From Clostridia bacterium (GTDB lineage Bacteria > Bacillota > Clostridia > HGM11327): a stretch of DNA of 10,521 bases. The notes under the pieces are model-generated. The model ran no database searches and was not told the DNA's origin. It saw only the letters and a list, made by a program, of their open reading frames with translations. The position numbers and the translations under genes were made by a program. Numbering within the stretch: position 1 is the stretch's first letter; each line of letters begins with the position of its first letter. The stretch lies in assembly GCA_017935525.1 (NCBI GenBank), contig JAGBHJ010000292.1:1-10521 (forward strand). Direction: 5' to 3'. Positions 6,134-10,521 of the stretch are shown one piece after another.

Positions 6134-7027
6134 ATGGAATATAAAGATTACTATCAGATACTTGGAGTGGATAAAAAGGCATCCAAGGACGAAATAAAAA
6201 AGGCATACCGCAAGCTGGTAAAAAAGTACCATCCCGACACGGGGGACGAAAGCACACGCAGTAAGGAGAAATTCCAGGAGGTGTCCGAGGCATACGAGGT
6301 GCTGAAGGACGACGAAAAGAGAAAAAAGTACGACGCCTTTGGCGCAGGGGGCAATTTTGGCAATGGCGCACATTTTGACCCGTCCCAGTATGGGTACAAG
6401 GTGGAGTACGGCGGAGGCGGCACGGATTTTTCCGACTTTTTTAACATGATATTCGGCTCGTCGGGGGGCTTTGGATTTAACGGCGCCGGGGCAGGCGGCA
6501 GAGCCTACGGTTATTCCGCAGGGGCAGACCCCTTTGGCGGCTACACGGCTCAACAGCCCGAGGCACAGGGCGAGGCGGAAATATCCGTGTTGGAGGCGTA
6601 CAACGGCACGGAGCGTATGATGCAGGCAGGGTCACGGCAGATAAAGGTCAAGATCCCGGCGGGTATCAAGGATGGAGAAAAAATAAGGATAAAGAGCGAA
6701 CACGTCTGCGTAAAAATAAAGGTCACGGACGACCCTACCTATAAGCTGGTGGATGAAGTGCTGCACATGGACGTAAAGATACAGCCCTACGAGGCGGTCC
6801 TGGGTGGCAAGGTGGCGTTTAATACGATCGACGGCTCTGCAATAAGCCTTAACGTCAAGGCGGGTACGCAGGCGGGACAAAAATTCAAAATCCCCCGCAA
6901 GGGCTACAAGGACAGAAAGGGCAACGTGGGCGACCTGATCGTTTCCGTTGTGATAGACGTGCCAAAAAGCCCAAGCGAGGAGGAAATAAAGCTTTACAAA
7001 GAGCTGCAAAAGCTTCATAGCGTATAA
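6134..7027 (+). CDS. DnaJ/CbpA-type J-domain co-chaperone (class B, no zinc finger)
   Basis: A 297-residue Hsp40 co-chaperone. The J domain (about 4-70) opens DYYQILGVDKKASKDEIKKA and carries the essential HPD tripeptide (33-35) that stimulates DnaK ATPase activity. A Gly/Phe-rich linker (about 70-150) includes FSDFFNMIFG. The C-terminal substrate-binding domains follow (about 155-290: EISVLEAYNGTERM, KIPAGIKDGEKIRI, DLIVSVVIDVPKSP). The CxxCxGxG zinc-finger repeats of classical DnaJ are absent, making it a class B, CbpA-like protein and not the housekeeping DnaJ of a grpE-dnaK-dnaJ operon. AAGGAG at 6121-6126 supports the start. It is followed 11 bases later by clpB under the same CtsR-controlled promoter, so it probably delivers aggregated substrates to DnaK-ClpB during heat stress. 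Confidence 0.94.
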   Translation: MEYKDYYQILGVDKKASKDEIKKAYRKLVKKYHPDTGDESTRSKEKFQEVSEAYEVLKDDEKRKKYDAFGAGGNFGNGAHFDPSQYGYKVEYGGGGTDFSDFFNMIFGSSGGFGFNGAGAGGRAYGYSAGADPFGGYTAQQPEAQGEAEISVLEAYNGTERMMQAGSRQIKVKIPAGIKDGEKIRIKSEHVCVKIKVTDDPTYKLVDEVLHMDVKIQPYEAVLGGKVAFNTIDGSAISLNVKAGTQAGQKFKIPRKGYKDRKGNVGDLIVSVVIDVPKSPSEEEIKLYKELQKLHSV

Positions 7028-7038
7028 AGGAGGACATT

Positions 7039-9618
7039 ATGAATCTTGAGAAAATGACAAAAAAGACACAGGAAGCGCTTGTTACCGCACAGAACATGGC
7101 GGTGGAGCGCTCTATCCAGGAAATAGACGTGGAAATGCTCCATCTGGCATTACTGCAGGGGGAGAGCACAGTCAAGGGCATACTTGATTCCATGGGCGTC
7201 AACACCCGCGAAATGGAAAAGGAGCTGGAGGCAAATATCTCGTCCCGTGCAAGGGTCAGCGGAAGCAACACACAGCCCTACGTATCCCAAAGGCTTAACG
7301 AGGTGATGATAGCGGCTGAAAAGGTGATGGGAGAATTTAAGGACGACTACATGGGCACGGAGCACGTGTACATCGCCATTATCGAGCACAAAAAGGGCTT
7401 TTCCCAGGAGCTTATCAAAAAGCACGGCATCACAAAGGACAAATTCTTAAAGGCGCTTATGGCGGTGCGCAAGAATCAGCGCATTACCTCCCAGACTCCT
7501 GAGGATACCTACAACGTGCTGGAAAAGTACGGCAGGGACTTGGTGGAGCTGGCAAGACAGAACAAGCTTGACCCCATCATAGGCAGGGATGAGGAGATAC
7601 GGCATATGCTCCGCATCCTTTCCAGAAGGACGAAAAACAATCCCGTGCTGATAGGCGAGCCCGGCGTGGGCAAAACTGCCGTGGTTGAGGGCTTGGCGCA
7701 GAGAATACTTAAGGGCGACGTGCCCGAGTCCGTAAAGGACAAGAGAATATTTGAGCTGGATATGGGCGCACTTATTGCGGGCGCACAGTACAGAGGTCAG
7801 TTTGAGGAAAGACTCAAGAGCGTGCTCAATGAGGTGGAAAAGTCAAACGGAGAAATAATTCTGTTTATTGACGAGCTGCACAACATCGTCGGTGCAGGTA
7901 AGACGGAGGGCTCCATGGATGCTGGCAACCTGTTAAAGCCAAAGCTGGCAAGGGGCGAGCTCCATTGCATAGGCGCCACCACTCTGGACGAATACAGAAA
8001 GTACATCGAAAAGGACCCTGCTCTGGAAAGACGCTTTCAGCCCGTGCTTATCGACCAGCCGACGGTGGAGGATACCATATCCATACTCCGAGGACTTAAG
8101 GAAAGGTTTGAGATACACCACGGCGTAAGAATAAAGGACAGCGCCATTGTGGCGGCGGCACAGCTGTCACACAGATATATCACGGACAGATTTCTCCCCG
8201 ACAAGGCTATTGACCTTGTGGATGAGGCTGCGGCAATGCTGAGAATGGAGATCGACAGTATGCCCGAGGAGCTGGACGAGATATCAAGACGTATGACACA
8301 GCTTATGATCGAGCGTGAAGCCCTCAAAAAGGAAACTGACGAAGGCTCCGTCAAGAGATTGGATACCATCAACGGCGAGATAGCGGAGCTTCAGCAGACT
8401 ATGGACGAAAAGAGTGTCCAATGGAACAAGGAAAAATCCCAGATAGAGGATACTAAAAAGCTCAAAACGGACATCGAGGAGCTTAAGGCGCAGATGGAAA
8501 AGGCGGAAAGAGAGTACGACCTTAACAAGGTGGCGCAGATAAAGTATGGTTCATTGCCCCAGCTGATGCAAAAGCTTGAGGAAACGGAAAAGGCACAGAC
8601 GGGCGAAAGATTGCTCCGGGAGGAGGTAACCTCCGAGGAAATTGCGCACATAATTTCTCAATGGACGGGCATTCCCGTTGCAAAGCTGGTGGAGAGCGAA
8701 AAGGAAAAGATGCTCAACCTGAGCAACATAATGAAAAAGCGCGTTGTGGGTCAGGATGACGCCATCAATGCCATCAGCGACGCCGTTATCCGCGCAAGGG
8801 CAGGTCTTAAGGATCCCAACAGACCCATTGGCTCGTTTATATTCCTTGGCCCTACGGGTGTTGGTAAGACAGAGGTGGCAAAAACGCTTGCGGCAACGCT
8901 GTTTGACAGCGAGGAGAATATCGTAAGGATAGATATGTCGGAATATATGGAGAAATTCTCCGTTTCCAGACTTATTGGTGCGCCTCCCGGATACGTGGGT
9001 TACGACGAGGGCGGACAGTTGACCGAGGCAGTGCGCCGCAGACCGTATTGCGTAATTCTGTTTGATGAGATAGAAAAGGCGCACCCCGACGTATTCAACA
9101 TACTTCTGCAGCTTCTGGATGACGGCAGACTGACGGACTCCCAGGGCAGAGTGGTGGACTTTAAGAATACGGTGGTAATTATGACGTCCAACATCGGCAG
9201 CTCCATTCTAACGGAAAGACTCCACGACGGACAAGGCGTTGACGATGAGACCGAAAAGCTTGTGACAAACGAGCTGAAACGGTACATGAAGCCCGAATTC
9301 ATCAACAGAATTGACGACATTGCTGTCTTTAAGCCCTTGGGCGAGGCAGAAGTGGCAAAGATCACACGCCTGCAGCTGGAGCTTTTGGAAAAGCGTCTTG
9401 AGGAAAAACGCATCAAGCTTGTGCTGACGGATGCGGGATGCAAGTACATTGTGGATAACGCATTTGACGCACAGTACGGCGCACGCCCCATCAAGAGGTT
9501 TATCCAGCGGACGTTGGAGACCGATATCGGCAGAAAAATGCTTAAGGGTGAGATAAGCGAGGATATGACCGTTGAGATAGATGCCAAGTATGGCGACCTG
9601 TTGTACAATATATCATAA
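7039..9618 (+). CDS. clpB: ATP-dependent protein disaggregase ClpB
   Basis: ClpB is a hexameric AAA+ unfoldase that, with DnaK and a J-protein, pulls polypeptides out of aggregates in the cytoplasm. At 859 residues it matches the usual length of about 857. Domain order is complete: N-domain (1-150), NBD1 with Walker A GEPGVGKT (206-213) and Walker B ILFIDE (274-279), the coiled-coil M domain (about 415-523) where DnaK docks, and NBD2 with Walker A GPTGVGKT (604-611) and Walker B VILFDE (672-677). The pore loop GAPPGYVGYDEGG and the C-terminal domain follow normally. The long M domain separates it from ClpC and ClpE, and with no ClpP-binding loop recognised it should disaggregate rather than degrade. 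AAAGGAGG overlapping the previous stop gives strong initiation. It is last in the operon. Confidence 0.98.
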   Translation: MNLEKMTKKTQEALVTAQNMAVERSIQEIDVEMLHLALLQGESTVKGILDSMGVNTREMEKELEANISSRARVSGSNTQPYVSQRLNEVMIAAEKVMGEFKDDYMGTEHVYIAIIEHKKGFSQELIKKHGITKDKFLKALMAVRKNQRITSQTPEDTYNVLEKYGRDLVELARQNKLDPIIGRDEEIRHMLRILSRRTKNNPVLIGEPGVGKTAVVEGLAQRILKGDVPESVKDKRIFELDMGALIAGAQYRGQFEERLKSVLNEVEKSNGEIILFIDELHNIVGAGKTEGSMDAGNLLKPKLARGELHCIGATTLDEYRKYIEKDPALERRFQPVLIDQPTVEDTISILRGLKERFEIHHGVRIKDSAIVAAAQLSHRYITDRFLPDKAIDLVDEAAAMLRMEIDSMPEELDEISRRMTQLMIEREALKKETDEGSVKRLDTINGEIAELQQTMDEKSVQWNKEKSQIEDTKKLKTDIEELKAQMEKAEREYDLNKVAQIKYGSLPQLMQKLEETEKAQTGERLLREEVTSEEIAHIISQWTGIPVAKLVESEKEKMLNLSNIMKKRVVGQDDAINAISDAVIRARAGLKDPNRPIGSFIFLGPTGVGKTEVAKTLAATLFDSEENIVRIDMSEYMEKFSVSRLIGAPPGYVGYDEGGQLTEAVRRRPYCVILFDEIEKAHPDVFNILLQLLDDGRLTDSQGRVVDFKNTVVIMTSNIGSSILTERLHDGQGVDDETEKLVTNELKRYMKPEFINRIDDIAVFKPLGEAEVAKITRLQLELLEKRLEEKRIKLVLTDAGCKYIVDNAFDAQYGARPIKRFIQRTLETDIGRKMLKGEISEDMTVEIDAKYGDLLYNIS

Positions 9619-9628
9619 CACGCATTGG

Positions 9629-9670
9629 AAAGGACAGAGGACGATATGGTTCTTTGTCCTTTTTTGTTTT
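9629..9670 (+). terminator. Strong intrinsic terminator after clpB
   Basis: A 14-base stem (9629-9642 with 9649-9662, including two G-U pairs) closes a GATATG loop and runs into a T tract (9660-9665, then GTTTT). It starts 11 bases after the clpB stop and ends the heat-shock operon. Confidence 0.93.
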
Positions 9671-9731
9671 GTGAGTGTGCACCACAATGATACAAAATAC
9701 AAAAAAGTTGGGAAATTATTCAAAAAGGGTA

Positions 9732-9760
9732 TTGACAAATCAAAAAGAATATGGTACAAT
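9732..9760 (+). promoter_or_regulatory. Sigma-A promoter of the small envelope-protein genes
   Basis: A consensus -35 TTGACA (9732-9737) and a -10 TACAAT (9755-9760) are 17 bases apart. Transcription should start near 9767, giving a leader of about 75 bases. Within the leader, TAACACA (9777-9783) could pair with TGTGTTA (9819-9825) just before the ribosome site, a possible but weak control structure. Confidence 0.85.
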
Positions 9761-9845
9761 ACATTCATAACAGACATAACACATTGTCACCGATGGACAG
9801 TATAACAAACTTGCGGTGTGTGTTAATAAGGGAGTGTGATGGTAA

Positions 9846-10331
9846 CTGAACAATATTAAGAAAATAGCTGTTTGTGTGTTGGGGATCATCGGCATCTGTT
9901 CGCTGTGCATCGTGGGGTGCTTGGCGATAACGGGTGATCTTTCCTCGGCATGGTCGGTAGTTCGGTTTGCGGTTGAGAGCGAGTATATTGAGGCTACTGA
10001 GTTTGATTCCCACGTAGGCGGGATGAAACTGTCAGAGCTTGAGGGCAAGACTGCTTCGCAGATCGATGAGATGTACGCCCCCGTGCTGTCAAAGTACGGC
10101 GCGGATGGCAAGGTAACGGGGCAGTATTTCTTTGAAACGAAGGATTACATATTTTCCACCAAATGGGACCCCTATTTGGACTTGGAAAAATGTCCGCAGT
10201 ATTTGATATATGTTGAATATGATGATACCGAGGCTTTCACGGGAATACAAAAGATACAGTCTTTTGCGGACGAGTATGTCAGAGCAAATATGGACTGTAT
10301 TGATTACAGAGAATATATTATGAATAATTGA
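9846..10331 (+). CDS. Small predicted lipoprotein or membrane-anchored protein with HVGG motif
   Basis: Unrecognised protein of about 161 residues. It has a positively charged start (NNIKK), a hydrophobic stretch (IAVCVLGIIGICSLCIVG) and then IVGC, which fits a lipobox with Cys25 as the lipidated residue; a plain membrane anchor is the alternative. The rest is acidic and soluble-looking, with SHVGGMKLSEL, a WDPYLDL segment and two further cysteines. The start is unclear. The frame is open upstream to a TAA at 9843-9845, and the only full-length initiator is CTG at 9846, 11 bases after GGAG (9831-9834). The conventional GTG at 9876 lacks a ribosome site and would lose the charged n-region. An ATG at 9839 is out of frame by one base. 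The next gene encodes a similar small protein, suggesting a tandem duplication. Function unknown; surface or stress-sensing roles would be guesses. Confidence 0.7.
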   Translation: MNNIKKIAVCVLGIIGICSLCIVGCLAITGDLSSAWSVVRFAVESEYIEATEFDSHVGGMKLSELEGKTASQIDEMYAPVLSKYGADGKVTGQYFFETKDYIFSTKWDPYLDLEKCPQYLIYVEYDDTEAFTGIQKIQSFADEYVRANMDCIDYREYIMNN

Positions 10332-10357
10332 ATACAGGTGGTAAAGGAGAATAGAAT

Positions 10358-10521
10358 ATGAGAAAAAGTGTTATTGCAGCCATTGTGGTCGGTGCGATGT
10401 TAATACTTCCGATCGTGATCCTTCTTGCATGGTACTTTGTGTATGTACCAATCAAGACAAATACCATTATGAATAATCAGTATTTAACACACGTAGGTGG
10501 GTATGAATATAAAGATATAAT
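10358..10521 (+). CDS. Small membrane protein with HVGG motif, cut by the window end
   Basis: The first 54 codons of an unrecognised protein. It begins MRKSVIAAIVVGAMLILP and continues through one strong hydrophobic segment (about residues 5-31), so it is anchored in or exported across the membrane. After a short spacer comes THVGGYEYKDI, which lines up with SHVGGMKLSEL of the previous gene at a similar distance past the membrane segment. AAAGGAGA at 10343-10350, seven bases before the ATG, supports the start. It lies 26 bases after the previous stop with no terminator, so the two are co-transcribed. No lipobox cysteine is present, unlike its neighbour. The 3' part is missing. Confidence 0.75.
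   Translation, partial: MRKSVIAAIVVGAMLILPIVILLAWYFVYVPIKTNTIMNNQYLTHVGGYEYKDI

Noticed and set aside
6110..6553. 147-codon minus-strand frame over the J-protein gene and its promoter
   Set aside because: It runs antisense to a clear J domain and across the CtsR promoter region, and its sequence resembles no protein family.
9000..9695. 231-codon open frame on the minus strand over the end of clpB
   Set aside because: It is a serine-rich shadow of the clpB coding strand with no ribosome site or recognisable family, and clpB is unambiguous in this interval.
9767..9845. Riboswitch in the leader of the small envelope genes
   Set aside because: Only a 7-bp long-range pairing and a 4-bp hairpin can be drawn, and no conserved riboswitch core is visible.

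Overview
The window looks like chromosomal DNA from a Gram-positive gut-type bacterium of the Bacillota, most likely class Clostridia. The reasons are strong AAGGAG ribosome sites, sigma-A promoters (TTGACA/TATAAT type), an exact match to the CtsR heat-shock operator known from Bacillota, and the protein families present. The genus cannot be named from the sequence alone. All supported genes lie on the + strand.

Region 1 (about 80-4770) reads as one run of genes behind a good sigma-A promoter: a DegV-family fatty-acid-binding protein, ispE (isoprenoid precursor kinase, starting one base after the degV stop), a cytoplasmic glycoside-hydrolase-like protein related to the GH36/GH31 superfamily, and the universal ATPase ychF. 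No terminator is visible between these genes, although ychF may also have a weak promoter of its own.

Region 2 (4770-5900) holds a perfect 11-bp hairpin whose right arm contains the start of a possible 58-codon ORF. It is followed by a stand-alone regulator: an N-terminal XRE helix-turn-helix fused to a striking repeat with glycine at exactly every fifth residue, 20 times in a row. A terminator closes the gene.

Region 3 (5900-9670) is a two-gene protein quality-control operon: a zinc-finger-less (class B, CbpA-like) J-domain co-chaperone and the disaggregase ClpB. It has a strong promoter, a perfect CtsR box just after the -10 element, and a 14-bp terminator at the end. ClpB works with DnaK, which J-proteins stimulate, so co-regulation under CtsR makes functional sense.

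Region 4 (9670-10521) starts with another near-consensus promoter and carries two small envelope proteins in tandem. Each has one N-terminal hydrophobic segment and a shared HVGG motif, so they look like diverged duplicates. The first has no ordinary start codon where one is expected, and the second is cut by the window edge. No RNA genes, CRISPR arrays or insertion sequences were seen.
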